This document shows positions 8,479 through 16,980 of a stretch of 64,000 nt of DNA, piece by piece. Below the pieces are notes generated by a model that was not told the origin of the DNA, did not search any database, and saw nothing but the letters and a program-made list of their open reading frames with translations. Both the position numbers and the translations under genes were made by a program. The stretch is from NCBI RefSeq assembly GCF_002013375.1, contig NZ_MAEW01000003.1, forward strand, positions 186,001 to 250,000, given 5' to 3'. The stretch's first letter is position 1, and each line of letters starts with the position of its first letter. The stretch comes from Mycobacterium sp. D16Q13 (GTDB lineage Bacteria; Actinomycetota; Actinomycetes; Mycobacteriales; Mycobacteriaceae).

Positions 8479-10656
8479 CTAGCGGAAGGTTCGCAGCCGC
8501 AGGCTGTTCAGTACCACGAAGACCGATGACATCGCCATCGCCGCGCCCGCGATCATCGGGTTGAGCAAGCCCAGAGCCGCGAGCGGAATGGCAGCGGTGT
8601 TGTAGGCGAAGGCCCAGAACAGGTTGGCCTTGATGGTGCCGAGTGTCTTGCGCGACAACCGCAGTGCCGTCGGCACCGTGGTCAGGTCACCGCGCACCAG
8701 GGTCACATCACTGGCCTCGATCGCGGCATCGGTACCGGTGCCCATGGCCATCCCGATATCGGCCGTGGCCAGTGCGGCGGAATCGTTGACCCCGTCGCCC
8801 ACCATCGCGACCTTCTTGCCCTCGGCCTGCAGACGCTTGACGACATCCGCCTTCTCGGCGGGTTTGACTCCCGCGATGACATCGCTCGCGGCGATACCGA
8901 CTTCCTCCGCGACACGTGCGGCCACCTCAGCGTTGTCGCCCGTCAGCAGCACCGGGGTGATGCCCATGGCCCTCAGTTCGTCGATGGCCTGCCGGCTCGA
9001 CGGCTTTACCGTGTCCGCCACCTCGATCTCACCCCGGCGCAGGCCACCCCAGGTGATCGCCGCGGTGGTGTTCTGACCCGCGATGGCCTCGATCGAAACC
9101 TCTTGACCGTCAACGACACCGGTGACACCGATGCCGGGTTCGTTACGGAATCCGGTCACCGGGGACAGCGTCAGCCCACGCGTCCGGGCCGAATCCACGA
9201 TGGCCCTGGCCACCGGATGCTCGGAGGCGGACTCCACCGAGGCGGCGATACGCAGGATCTCATCGGCGTCGGGGACACCTGACCCAATGTTGCGGCGCAC
9301 GGCCACAACGCTCATCACACCCGTGGTCACGGTGCCCGTCTTGTCGAGTACAACGGTGTCGATGCTCTTGACGTTCTCCAGCACCTCCGGGCCCTTGATC
9401 AGCACGCCCAGCTGAGCTCCACGCCCGGTGCCTACCAGAATCGCTGTGGGGGTAGCCAACCCGAGCGCGCATGGGCACGCGATGATCAGCACCGCGACGG
9501 CCGCGGTGAATGCCGATGACAGCGGGTAGCCCTGCGCCACCCAGCCGACGAACGTCAACGCGGCGATACCGAGTACGACGGGCACGAACACCGACGACAC
9601 CCGATCGGCGAGCCGCTGCACCTGCGCCTTACCGGTTTGCGCCTCCGACACCAGCTGCGCCATCCGGGCCAGCTGGGTATCGGCGCCCACCGTGTTGGCG
9701 CGTACGACAATCCGCCCGTGCGTGTTGACGTAACCGCCGACCACCAGGTCTCCCGCGCCGACCTCCACAGGTACGGACTCACCCGTCATGGTGGCGGTGT
9801 CCAATGCCGAGTGGCCGTCGACAACTACGCCGTCTGTCGCGACACGCTCCCCCGGCCGCACGACGAATTCGTCGCCCACCGCCAATTGCCCGACGGGGAT
9901 GCGCGTCTCGTGCCCGCCACGCAACACCGCGACATCCTTGGCCCCCAGGGACAGCAGCGCCCGCAGCGCCGAGCCTGCCGAGCGCTTGGCGCGCGACTCG
10001 GCGAACCTGCCCGCGAGCAAGAACACGGTGACCGCCGCAACGACCTCGAAGTAGACGTGGACATCCCCGTGGGTGTGCCCGGCGCTCGCGAACAACACCC
10101 ACAGCGACCACACGTACGCCGCGATGGTGCCCAGTGACACCAGCGTGTCCATGGTCGAGGCACCGTGGCGTGCGTTGACGAACGCGGCACGGTGGAACGG
10201 GTAGCCACCCCACAGCAGGATCGGTGTAGTCAGTGCCGCGACCACAATCTCCCAGCCGGAGAAATGCCAGGGCATCACCATGGAGATGGCCACCACCGGG
10301 ATGGCCAGGAGCAGCGAGCCGAGCAGCCGCGTCTTGAGCTGATTGTCGGGCACGTCGTGATTCATGTGGTCGTGCGGATCGGCACCGTCGTGCTCATGGC
10401 CGCTCTGCGGAGCACCGTTCCGTGAGCCGCCGACCACCTGGGCCTTGTAGCCCACCGACTCGACGGCCTTGACCAAGTCCTGATCGGAGATCGAGCCGTC
10501 GTGCTCGACCCGGGCGCTTTCCAGCGCCAGGTTTACGCGCGCCGTCACGCCCTCGAGCTTGTTGAGTCCCCTCTCCACACGGGACGCACATGAGGCGCAC
10601 GTCATGCCCTGAAGGCGCAGATCAGTGGTCTCCATGCCCGTGTCAGTGAACTCCAT
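8479..10656 (-). CDS. copA: Cu(I)-translocating P1B-type ATPase
   Basis: 725 residues. The N-terminal HMA domain has MTCASC (18-23), then a His/Asp-rich stretch at about 86-101. The membrane part contains CPC in IACPCALGLATPT, and the catalytic part has DKTGTVTTG and GDGVNDSAALATADIG. The last two helices carry N-x6-YN-x4-P and MxxSS, the pattern that defines Cu(I) specificity (P1B-1). It should export copper from the cytoplasm. ATG 10656 is chosen because a TATGAT -10 element ends 7 bases before it, which would make the mRNA leaderless; ATG 10635 is an alternative. A TACCC-N5-GGGTA operator overlaps the promoter, indicating copper-induced expression through RicR/CsoR-type repression. Confidence 0.95.
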   Translation of the reverse strand: MEFTDTGMETTDLRLQGMTCASCASRVERGLNKLEGVTARVNLALESARVEHDGSISDQDLVKAVESVGYKAQVVGGSRNGAPQSGHEHDGADPHDHMNHDVPDNQLKTRLLGSLLLAIPVVAISMVMPWHFSGWEIVVAALTTPILLWGGYPFHRAAFVNARHGASTMDTLVSLGTIAAYVWSLWVLFASAGHTHGDVHVYFEVVAAVTVFLLAGRFAESRAKRSAGSALRALLSLGAKDVAVLRGGHETRIPVGQLAVGDEFVVRPGERVATDGVVVDGHSALDTATMTGESVPVEVGAGDLVVGGYVNTHGRIVVRANTVGADTQLARMAQLVSEAQTGKAQVQRLADRVSSVFVPVVLGIAALTFVGWVAQGYPLSSAFTAAVAVLIIACPCALGLATPTAILVGTGRGAQLGVLIKGPEVLENVKSIDTVVLDKTGTVTTGVMSVVAVRRNIGSGVPDADEILRIAASVESASEHPVARAIVDSARTRGLTLSPVTGFRNEPGIGVTGVVDGQEVSIEAIAGQNTTAAITWGGLRRGEIEVADTVKPSSRQAIDELRAMGITPVLLTGDNAEVAARVAEEVGIAASDVIAGVKPAEKADVVKRLQAEGKKVAMVGDGVNDSAALATADIGMAMGTGTDAAIEASDVTLVRGDLTTVPTALRLSRKTLGTIKANLFWAFAYNTAAIPLAALGLLNPMIAGAAMAMSSVFVVLNSLRLRTFR

Positions 10657-10662
10657 GCCTAA

Positions 10663-10681
10663 ATCATACCCCTAGGGGGTA
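10663..10681 (-). promoter_or_regulatory. Copper-responsive (RicR/CsoR-type) operator overlapping copA promoter
   Basis: TACCC-CTAGG-GGGTA at 10667-10681 is a perfect inverted repeat of the TACCC-N5-GGGTA type described for the mycobacterial RicR regulon. On the minus strand TATGAT (10668-10663) is a good -10 hexamer overlapping the operator edge, and transcription would then begin at about the ATG at 10656. A bound CsoR-family repressor would block polymerase. No csoR/ricR gene is in the window. Box and hexamer are seen; identity of the repressor is inferred. Confidence 0.75.
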
Positions 10682-10703
10682 CCAAATGATAGGGTGACCT
10701 GCA

Positions 10704-11463
10704 CTACAAGTCGCACCGCGCCACCACGATCTGCAGTGGCGTCGGCAGCTGAACTCTGGCGCGGAGTTCGACAACGATCGACGGATCCGCATGTGCAGCC
10801 AGGCTACGCAACGCCCTCGGGCCATAGGCGCGCAGCTGGCTGATCGCACCGTCATGCAGGACCGGGCGCACCCATCCCGCGGCCGCCGCGAGGAGATACG
10901 ACGGCGCCAGCAGCGGTGCCGGCAGGCGCAGCAAGTCGATGATCAAGAGCGTGCGTCCCACCCGGGTGCCCTCGGCGAAGACCTTGGCAGCAAGCGACGG
11001 CTTCAGATGATGAAACGACAGTGCGAACACCACCAGATCGAATGATCCGTCGCCTGCGTCGATGGCCGTGGCATCCATGGCCCGGACCGTGACCCGGGAA
11101 TCCGAAACCCAGATCGGACGCCGCGATACCCGCGACAGAGGTGGGCTCGATGTCCGTCACCATGATCGAAGCATCAGGACGTAGCTTCAGCAGTTCACGA
11201 GACAGACCGCCGTGGGCGGCACCGAGCTCCAGCACCCGAGGGTTGTCAATGCCGGCAAGAAACCCGGCCGCCTGCTCCGCATTCCACCTGTGCAGACCCT
11301 TCTTCTCGCCCATGAGGTCAAGGGACGCGACGACGGCCCGTTTCTTTGCGGGAACATCGTCGCGGTCCAGATACTCGAGTCGGCCCGTCTGCAATGCGCG
11401 GTCAAGCACGCAGGCACCGAATCCAGCGCGCGGCATCACGTCGATATCAGCGGTGTTCGTCAT
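10704..11463 (-). pseudogene. Class I SAM-dependent methyltransferase, split by a one-base frameshift
   Basis: The N-terminal half reads from ATG 11463 through VLELGAAHGGLSRELLKLRP (SAM motif I) and MVTDIEPTSVAGIAASDLG, then turns into low-complexity Gly/His/Arg sequence. A second frame picks up exactly where the family should continue (MDATAIDAGDGSFDLVVFALSFHHL, motifs for acidic loop and post-I region) and ends at 10704. Removing one T from the TTT at complement 11105-11107 restores a continuous reading GSDSRVTVRAMDATAID. This is either a real inactivating insertion or a sequencing error. The substrate is unknown. Its upstream region holds an inverted repeat at 11482-11498. Confidence 0.8.
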
Positions 11464-11481
11464 CACCCCAGCGTATGTTCA

Positions 11482-11498
11482 TGTCAGTTATCTTGACA
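11482..11498. promoter_or_regulatory. Inverted repeat upstream of the methyltransferase gene
   Basis: TGTCA-GTTATCT-TGACA sits 19 bases upstream of the methyltransferase start, beside an AT-rich stretch (ATAATAATTAG) that could supply a minus-strand -10 element. The layout suggests an operator near the transcription start; the short arms resemble MarR-like half-sites. No regulator gene is adjacent. Function is inferred only. Confidence 0.35.
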
Positions 11499-11504
11499 TA
11501 ATAA

Positions 11505-11771
11505 TTAGCTGTGAATTGATCGCCCTACATCGCGACGATCACGAACACCGCGCGATACCGCCATGACCAGGAATATCCCCGCCAGAGCGGTGAGCGCGAG
11601 CGCCCGGGCTACACATGCGCCATCCAACGCGGTGAAGTACAACGTTGGCTCACCCTTGGCAATGGGCGCGACCTCCGTGGGTATGCGCGCAGCCACTGCC
11701 GCCCAGCCGGCGAGCGCGATCGCCACTACTGCGATGGCCAGATCCACCGCTACTCGCTTACCAAACTTCAC
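11505..11771 (-). CDS. Small two-helix membrane protein (Rv0514-like by position)
   Basis: 88 residues from GTG 11771, whose first bases overlap the previous stop (GTGA). There are two predicted membrane helices, at about 10-28 (AVDLAIAVVAIALAGWAAV) and 54-72, separated by a short loop containing TLYFTALDGAC. No known domain was recognised. It is the last gene of a four-gene membrane-protein series downstream of hemB, in the same order as Rv0513-Rv0514 after hemB in M. tuberculosis, which is the only hint of a role. Confidence 0.65.
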   Translation of the reverse strand: MKFGKRVAVDLAIAVVAIALAGWAAVAARIPTEVAPIAKGEPTLYFTALDGACVARALALTALAGIFLVMAVSRGVRDRRDVGRSIHS

Positions 11772-12286
11772 CACTGCTCACTTTCGGTATCGATCTCCGG
11801 GTCGTCGCCCAGATCCATGCCTGCCGGCGGCGCGGGCACCAACGCGGTGAGCGCCGTCCGCAGCGCCTCATGCCTCCTGGCCCACGCCTGCGCGCGACGC
11901 CCCCCGGTCAGGCGCAGACCGACGGATTTACGTCCCTTGGGCACCCCGTTCAGCTCTCCGAGCGGACGGGACTCCTCCCAGATGTGACGGTCGGCGTCGG
12001 GGTACAGCCACTTGATCTGGCTGATCTCCAGCGTCTCGCCGCCCTGGCGGAGCTCGGTGGGTGTCAGCTCTACGGTGGCGTGCACCCGCGCCGCGTAGAT
12101 CTGCAGCGCGAGAAAGAAGGCGACGATGGCTGCCGTGATCAACGGCATGACGGGACTGAAGCCCCCCTGGCCCCAAATCTGCAGGCCTAACATGATCAGC
12201 CCGGCGAGCGGACCAAGCAGGAGCCACCGCCACCGGCCACCGGGCTCATAGAACAGACGCGGTTCGGTATCCGAGACGTCAGCCAT
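11768..12286 (-). CDS. Two-helix membrane protein of unknown function (Rv0513-like by position)
   Basis: 172 residues from ATG 12286; a TTG five codons earlier is less likely. N-terminal cytoplasmic LFYEPGGRWRW is followed by a helical hairpin (LLLGPLAGLIMLGLQIW and VMPLITAAIVAFFLALQIY) and then a soluble part with VELTPTELRQGGETLEISQIKWLYPD, a pattern seen in PH-like or DUF3093-like membrane proteins. I cannot name the family with confidence. The start overlaps the upstream stop by eight bases and its stop overlaps the next start by four, so translation is coupled in a tight operon. Confidence 0.75.
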   Translation of the reverse strand: MADVSDTEPRLFYEPGGRWRWLLLGPLAGLIMLGLQIWGQGGFSPVMPLITAAIVAFFLALQIYAARVHATVELTPTELRQGGETLEISQIKWLYPDADRHIWEESRPLGELNGVPKGRKSVGLRLTGGRRAQAWARRHEALRTALTALVPAPPAGMDLGDDPEIDTESEQW

Positions 12287-12716
12287 GCTCACCCCCGTCA
12301 AACCAGTTTTGCGCGGTCGGCCTGATGATCAGCACATTGGCCACGATCAACGACAGCGCGGCGATGAGCAGTAGCGGGCCCACCGAACCGGAGCTGGCCA
12401 TCGCGATCGCCCCGAGCACCGAGACCAACGAGAGGGCGATCAAGGCCCGGCGGTAGCGCTTGTCCCCCTGCCGCGTCCGCCCGGCGAGAAATGCGATACC
12501 GGCCGCCAGCACGATGCATAACACGCCCCAGGCCCGGAAGTAGGTGACGAGATTTCTTATCTCCGCGTCGGTCAGCTCGGGCTTCGCGGCGGCCCGCACC
12601 GCGTCGAAGCGCTGGGTCACCCCGGCCAGACCGTTGAGGAACAGGGCGGCCGATGAGACCACCCAGAACCAGAACGCCACGTCGACGATGCGCGGGCGCG
12701 GTTGTTCGGGTGTCAT
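12279..12716 (-). CDS. Hypothetical membrane protein with four helices
   Basis: 145 residues from ATG 12716, chosen because AGGGG lies five bases upstream; the longer open frame reads antisense-like low-quality sequence before this point. Helices are visible at about 11-32, 62-78, 89-107 and 113-131, with a soluble loop AAAKPELTDAEIRNLVTYFRAWG between the first two. Unrecognised family. It overlaps the next gene by eight bases, indicating coupled translation with the downstream membrane proteins. Confidence 0.7.
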   Translation of the reverse strand: MTPEQPRPRIVDVAFWFWVVSSAALFLNGLAGVTQRFDAVRAAAKPELTDAEIRNLVTYFRAWGVLCIVLAAGIAFLAGRTRQGDKRYRRALIALSLVSVLGAIAMASSGSVGPLLLIAALSLIVANVLIIRPTAQNWFDGGEHG

Positions 12717-12766
12717 GCGGGCCCCTATCGTCATTTCGGGCATCATTCCGGCAGCGTATCGGGGTA

Positions 12767-13243
12767 CTAGCGCTGCCTCGTCAGGTACGCGGTGGAGTCC
12801 TCGCGATGCAACAGGAACAGCCCGCCGCAGATCAAGACGGACGCGGTGATCCCCGAGAGCGCCTGCACAATCGCCGGCACCCCCTCCAGGTCGACCAACC
12901 GCGTCGCGGTGAACACCACCGAACCCACCGCGCCACCGGTCAGGAAGGTGCGAGCCAGGCGGTATCCCGCGCGCATCAGGAAGATCCCGGTGACGACGAG
13001 GGCCCCCACCACGACGACGATGAACCCGTTGAAGGCATACACCGTCCACAGCGGGGCGGCCTTGCGCACCTCCGGGTCCTGCTGCCATTGACCGACGTTC
13101 GCGGCCATGTAGCTCACGATCATCAGCGGGAGCGCGGCCAGCCACAGCCAACAACCGGTGTCGATATCGTCGGGTCGCGGCTTGGCCGGACCTGCCGAGG
13201 GTTGTCCAGCCAATCCACTCTGATTGTGCGGATCGGGATACAT
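12767..13243 (-). CDS. Hypothetical four-helix membrane protein
   Basis: 158 residues from ATG 13243 (a GTG directly before it is an alternative). A 30-residue Pro/Gln/Asp-rich cytoplasmic N-terminus is followed by four hydrophobic helices (LWLAALPLMIVSYMAANVG; FNGFIVVVVGALVVTGIFLM; FLTGGAVGSVVFTATRLV; IVQALSGITASVLICGGLFLL). No domain was recognised. It lies between hemB (34 bases upstream) and the next membrane gene (50 bases), so it probably belongs to the hem operon's tail. Confidence 0.7.
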   Translation of the reverse strand: MYPDPHNQSGLAGQPSAGPAKPRPDDIDTGCWLWLAALPLMIVSYMAANVGQWQQDPEVRKAAPLWTVYAFNGFIVVVVGALVVTGIFLMRAGYRLARTFLTGGAVGSVVFTATRLVDLEGVPAIVQALSGITASVLICGGLFLLHREDSTAYLTRQR

Positions 13244-13277
13244 CACGCGACCACGGTAGTGGAAGGGGACAAACCGC

Positions 13278-14258
13278 CTACTCCAGCCAGCCCGCGACGT
13301 CCGCGGCCCAATATGTCAGCACGATATCGGCCCCCGCACGCCGGATCGAGGTCAGCGTCTCCAGCGCCATGGCCTGCAAATCGATCCAATTGTTCTGCGC
13401 CGCAGCACAGATCATCGAATACTCCCCCGACACCTGGTATGCCGCGACCGGCACCGGAGAGACATCGGCAACCTGCCGGAGCACGTCGAGGTAGGCCATC
13501 GCCGGTTTCACCATCAGGATGTCGGCGCCCTCCTCGACGTCAAGCTCGGCCTCGCGTAAAGCTTCCCGGCCGTTCGCCACGTCCTGCTGGTAGGTGCGCC
13601 GATCTCCGCGCAGCGATGATCCCACCGCCTCGCGGAAGGGCCCATAGAAGGCCGAGGCGTACTTGGCGGCATACGCCAGGATGATCACGTCGGTGTGCCC
13701 GGCAGCATCCAGGCCCTCGCGAATGGCCGCCACCTGGCCGTCCATCATGCCGCTGGGACCCACCACACGAGCACCCGAATTCGCCTGCGCCACCGCCATG
13801 TCCACGTACTGCGTCAGCGTCGCATCGTTATCCACCCGGCCCGAGGCGTCCAGCACCCCGCAGTGGCCGTGATCGGTGAATTCGTCGAGACAGGTGTCGG
13901 CCATCAGCACCGTGGAGTCACCCAGGTCCGCCGACAGGACCGACAGCGCACGGTTCAGAATGCCTTCCGGAGCCAGCCCGGCACTCCCGGAGGCGTCCTT
14001 GTCCTTCTCCTCGGGAACCCCGAACAGCATGAGCCCGCCGACACCGGCCTTTACCGCGTCCTCGGCGGCCCCACGCAGGGATTCAACGCTGTGTTGCACC
14101 ACACCCGGCATAGACGCGATGGGGCGCGATTCGGCCACACCATCGGCCACGAACATCGGCAACACCAACTGCCGTGGCGCCAGCGTGGTCTCGGCCACCA
14201 GCCGGCGGATCGCCGGGGTGGCTCTCAGCCGACGCGGACGCTGGTATGGAAATGGCAC
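13278..14258 (-). CDS. hemB: Porphobilinogen synthase (delta-aminolevulinic acid dehydratase)
   Basis: 326 residues from GTG 14258 with GGAAGG eight bases upstream. It joins two 5-aminolevulinate molecules to porphobilinogen. Catalytic lysines are Lys199 ([14 protein letters not shown]) and Lys251 ([14 protein letters not shown]). The metal-site segment reads [14 protein letters not shown]: Cys123 and Cys133 are present, but the middle position of the usual three-Cys zinc triad is Asp125. It lies 27 bases after hemD in the order hemA-hemC-hemD-hemB, as in M. tuberculosis. Confidence 0.97.
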   Translation of the reverse strand: MPFPYQRPRRLRATPAIRRLVAETTLAPRQLVLPMFVADGVAESRPIASMPGVVQHSVESLRGAAEDAVKAGVGGLMLFGVPEEKDKDASGSAGLAPEGILNRALSVLSADLGDSTVLMADTCLDEFTDHGHCGVLDASGRVDNDATLTQYVDMAVAQANSGARVVGPSGMMDGQVAAIREGLDAAGHTDVIILAYAAKYASAFYGPFREAVGSSLRGDRRTYQQDVANGREALREAELDVEEGADILMVKPAMAYLDVLRQVADVSPVPVAAYQVSGEYSMICAAAQNNWIDLQAMALETLTSIRRAGADIVLTYWAADVAGWLE

Positions 14259-14285
14259 GGCAATGGCCTTCCGCTGAATCTCCGC

Positions 14286-15935
14286 TTAACGCCGTCGGCT
14301 CTTCTTACGGGGCGGCGGCAGTGCGCCCTCGGTGCGCAACCGGGCGGCGTGCTCGGCAAGAGCCTCCACCAGTGGACCGACAGCGGCAGTCTCCGGCTGC
14401 ACGTCCACGCGCAGCCCGAATTCGATGGCGGTCTCAGCGGTTTTCGGTCCGATGCAGGCCACGATGGTGCGTGCGTGCGGCTTCCCGGCGATACCCACCA
14501 GGTTGCGGACCGTCGAGCTCGAGGTGAAGCACACGGCGTCAAATCCGCCGGTCTTGATCATCTCGCGCGTCTGCGCCGCCGGCGGCGCCGCCCGCACAGT
14601 GCGGTAGGCGGTCACGTCGTCGATTTCCCAGCCACGCTCCCGCAGGCCCTCGGCGAGGGTCTCGGTGGCGATGTCGGCGCGGGGCAGCAGCACCCGGTTC
14701 ACCGGATCGAAAACGTCGTCATAGGGCGGGAACTCGTCGAGCAGTCCGAGCGAGGACTGCTCACCCGCGGGTACCAGCTCCGGATTGATACCGAAGGCAC
14801 GCACCTTCTCGGCGGTGGCCTGACCCACGCATGCGATCTTCACACCCGAGAAGGCGCGAGCGTCCAGGCCGAATTCGGCGAACTTCTCCCACACCGCACG
14901 GACCGCGTTGGTGGAGGTGAAGACCACCCACTGGTAGCGGCCGTCGACCAAACCCTTCACGGCCCTTTCCATCTGTGCGGGGCTACGCGGGGGCTCGACG
15001 GCGATGGTGGGCACCTCGACCGGCAGGGCTCCGTATCCGACAAGCTTCTCGCTCATCTCGCCGGCCTGATCCTTGGTGCGCGGCACCAGCACAGTCCAGC
15101 CGTACAGCGCGCGGCTCTCCCACCAGTTCAGCTTGGAGCGACCAGCAACCACACGGCCGATCGTCAACACCAGGGCGCCGGTCATCGGCCCGTGCGGATC
15201 ATTGGCGTCCACCGGGACACCGTCGATCAGCGAGGCCAGCGTGGTCTCCACGGTCCGCTGCGCGCAGGTGGTGCCCTGCGCGGTCACCGCGACCAGAGTC
15301 TGATCGGACAAACCGTGCTCGATGAGCGCCTTAGCGGCGTCCGGTACATGCGTCGGGGTGGCGTGCAGGATCAGCGGGCCGGGGGCGGCGGCCAGCGCCG
15401 CCCAGTCCACATCGCCGCGCACATCGGCGACGGTGTGCGCCGATCCCGGCGGCAGGCCAGCGTACGCGGGCACCGCTGTGCTCGACGACAGACCGGGCAG
15501 AATCTCAAAGGCCACCTGGGTACGCGTAACCGCGATGACCTCGGCGAGCACCGAATCGATCGAGAGCGGATCTCCGGCGACCAGCCGCACCACGTCCACG
15601 CCGTTCTTGGCCTCGGCGACCAGAGTCTTGGCGACATCGGCGGGATCGCCCAGAGCCGGGCGAATGTCGATGGTGAGTGGCGGTTCGGCAGCGGCCTCAG
15701 CGTCACCCGACGCGGGCGCTTCCTCACCACCGGTCGCAGGTTTGACGGGCGCCGGTTCAGGAAGTTCGACCGCGGACCCGACGAGATCGAGTACCGCTTG
15801 CGGCACATCGGGGTCGGTGAACGCGACCGTAGCGCTGGTGAGCACCGCGCGCGCCCGGACGGTCAACAGGCCAGGGTCTCCCGGCCCGGAACCAACGAAC
15901 AGGATGCGCCCTGGCTTCTTGCGCCCTCGGGTCAC
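14286..15935 (-). CDS. hemD: Fused uroporphyrinogen-III methyltransferase-like / uroporphyrinogen-III synthase
   Basis: 549 residues from GTG 15935 with GGGAGG five bases upstream. Residues about 10-260 form a tetrapyrrole methylase domain (GSGPGDPGLLTVRA; RLVAGDPLSID; ILPGLSSSTAVPAYAGLP), and residues about 275-540 form the HemD synthase domain that closes hydroxymethylbilane to uroporphyrinogen III. The methylase motif that is usually GGDP-F-x-FGRG is AGDPLSID here, so methylase activity (the branch to sirohaem/B12) is uncertain. The same fusion is found in M. tuberculosis Rv0511. The C-terminus is Lys/Arg-rich (RKKSRRR). Confidence 0.93.
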   Translation of the reverse strand: MTRGRKKPGRILFVGSGPGDPGLLTVRARAVLTSATVAFTDPDVPQAVLDLVGSAVELPEPAPVKPATGGEEAPASGDAEAAAEPPLTIDIRPALGDPADVAKTLVAEAKNGVDVVRLVAGDPLSIDSVLAEVIAVTRTQVAFEILPGLSSSTAVPAYAGLPPGSAHTVADVRGDVDWAALAAAPGPLILHATPTHVPDAAKALIEHGLSDQTLVAVTAQGTTCAQRTVETTLASLIDGVPVDANDPHGPMTGALVLTIGRVVAGRSKLNWWESRALYGWTVLVPRTKDQAGEMSEKLVGYGALPVEVPTIAVEPPRSPAQMERAVKGLVDGRYQWVVFTSTNAVRAVWEKFAEFGLDARAFSGVKIACVGQATAEKVRAFGINPELVPAGEQSSLGLLDEFPPYDDVFDPVNRVLLPRADIATETLAEGLRERGWEIDDVTAYRTVRAAPPAAQTREMIKTGGFDAVCFTSSSTVRNLVGIAGKPHARTIVACIGPKTAETAIEFGLRVDVQPETAAVGPLVEALAEHAARLRTEGALPPPRKKSRRR

Positions 15936-15966
15936 TACTGCCTCCCATATCGGCGGTTTGCGCCGC

Positions 15967-16890
15967 CTATTCAGCTGTCATCAGTGCTCGCGCACCGAGA
16001 TCGAGCAGTTCCCTCGCGACCGCGAGCCCAAGCTCTGCGGCCCGTTCGGGGGTGCCAATCCCGGAGGCCCGAATCACGTCAGATCCGTCCAGCGCCGCCG
16101 CACATCCGCGCAACGACAGTTCGTCGAAGACACGGCCATCCTCATCAATCGACTCGACCACCTCGGCGATCGCGCCAACTGGTGCGGTACAGCCCGCCTC
16201 CAGCTCGGCAAGCAGGGCCCTTTCGGCAGTCACCGCGGCGCGCGTGTCGGCGTGATCGAGTTCCGCCAGTACAGCCACCAGATCGGTGACCTCACTGCGG
16301 CACTCCACCGCCAGCGCTCCCTGAGCCGGCGCGGGCAATACCTGCACCGGTTCCAGTGTCTCGGTGATGCGGTCCAAACGTCCGATACGGGCCAAACCCG
16401 CCCGGGCGACTACCACAGCATCAAGATCACCATTGGAGACCCTGCTCAACCTGGTATCCAGGTTGCCTCTTAGGGGGCGAATTTCCAAACCGAGACCCAG
16501 TGCTCTAAGCTGCGCGGCGCGTCGCGGGGAGGAGGTACCGATCACCGAGCCCGTGGGCAACTCCCCCAACACCAATCCGTCCCGGGCCACGAGGGCGTCC
16601 CGATAGTCTTCACGAGGCGGAATGGCGGCTATGACGAACCGCGGATCGGCCGCCGTTGGCAAATCCTTGTAAGAGTGCACGGCAACATCGACGACGTTAT
16701 CGGCGATGGCCTCGCGCAGAGCGGCCGTGAAGACCCCCACACCGATTTGCTCGACGGGTGCAGACGACTGGTCCCCGGCTGTGGTCACGATTACCAGCTC
16801 CGCCTCGTGCCCTTTGGCGCGCAGAGCATCCCTGATTCCCCCGGCTTGCGTCGTCGCCAACAGACTGCCGCGGGTACCAATTCGGATCAT
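15967..16890 (-). CDS. hemC: Hydroxymethylbilane synthase (porphobilinogen deaminase)
   Basis: 307 residues from ATG 16890. It polymerises four porphobilinogens on a covalent dipyrromethane cofactor. Substrate-binding segments [10 protein letters not shown] (7-16), VHSYKDLPT (71-79), [12 protein letters not shown] (120-131) and RGNLDTRL (141-148) are present, as is the cofactor-attachment Cys234 in [10 protein letters not shown]. It follows hemA after a 90-bp gap filled by three degenerate tandem repeats (16892-16980), the last of which also supplies the GAGAGG ribosome site. Confidence 0.97.
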   Translation of the reverse strand: MIRIGTRGSLLATTQAGGIRDALRAKGHEAELVIVTTAGDQSSAPVEQIGVGVFTAALREAIADNVVDVAVHSYKDLPTAADPRFVIAAIPPREDYRDALVARDGLVLGELPTGSVIGTSSPRRAAQLRALGLGLEIRPLRGNLDTRLSRVSNGDLDAVVVARAGLARIGRLDRITETLEPVQVLPAPAQGALAVECRSEVTDLVAVLAELDHADTRAAVTAERALLAELEAGCTAPVGAIAEVVESIDEDGRVFDELSLRGCAAALDGSDVIRASGIGTPERAAELGLAVARELLDLGARALMTAE

Positions 16891-16891
16891 G

Positions 16892-16980
16892 GATGAGCCT
16901 CTCGGGCGAAGACGGTCAGGATCGATGAGCCGCTTACGCGAAGACCATGAGGAATCGGCGAGCCACTCGGGTGAGGACCA
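16892..16980. repeat. Three degenerate ~32-bp tandem repeats between hemA and hemC
   Basis: Copies begin at 16892 (GATGAGCCTCTCGGGCGAAG), 16924 (GATGAGCCGCTTACGCGAAG) and 16957 (GGCGAGCCACTCGGGTGAGG), period 32-33 bases. The second copy matches 22 of 23 bases at 35061-35083, inside a thioesterase gene 18 kb away, so this is an interspersed element and not chance. It fills nearly the whole gap between hemA and hemC. Function unknown. Confidence 0.7.

Noticed and set aside
12717..13154. Extension of the membrane protein frame upstream of 12716
   Set aside because: Overlaps the upstream membrane gene in another frame and lacks helices; AGGGG supports ATG 12716.
13695..16289. 864-codon plus-strand open frame opposite hemB-hemD-hemC
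   Set aside because: Antisense to three well-supported enzymes; composition is Arg/His/Gly-rich without domains, the usual shadow in GC-rich DNA.
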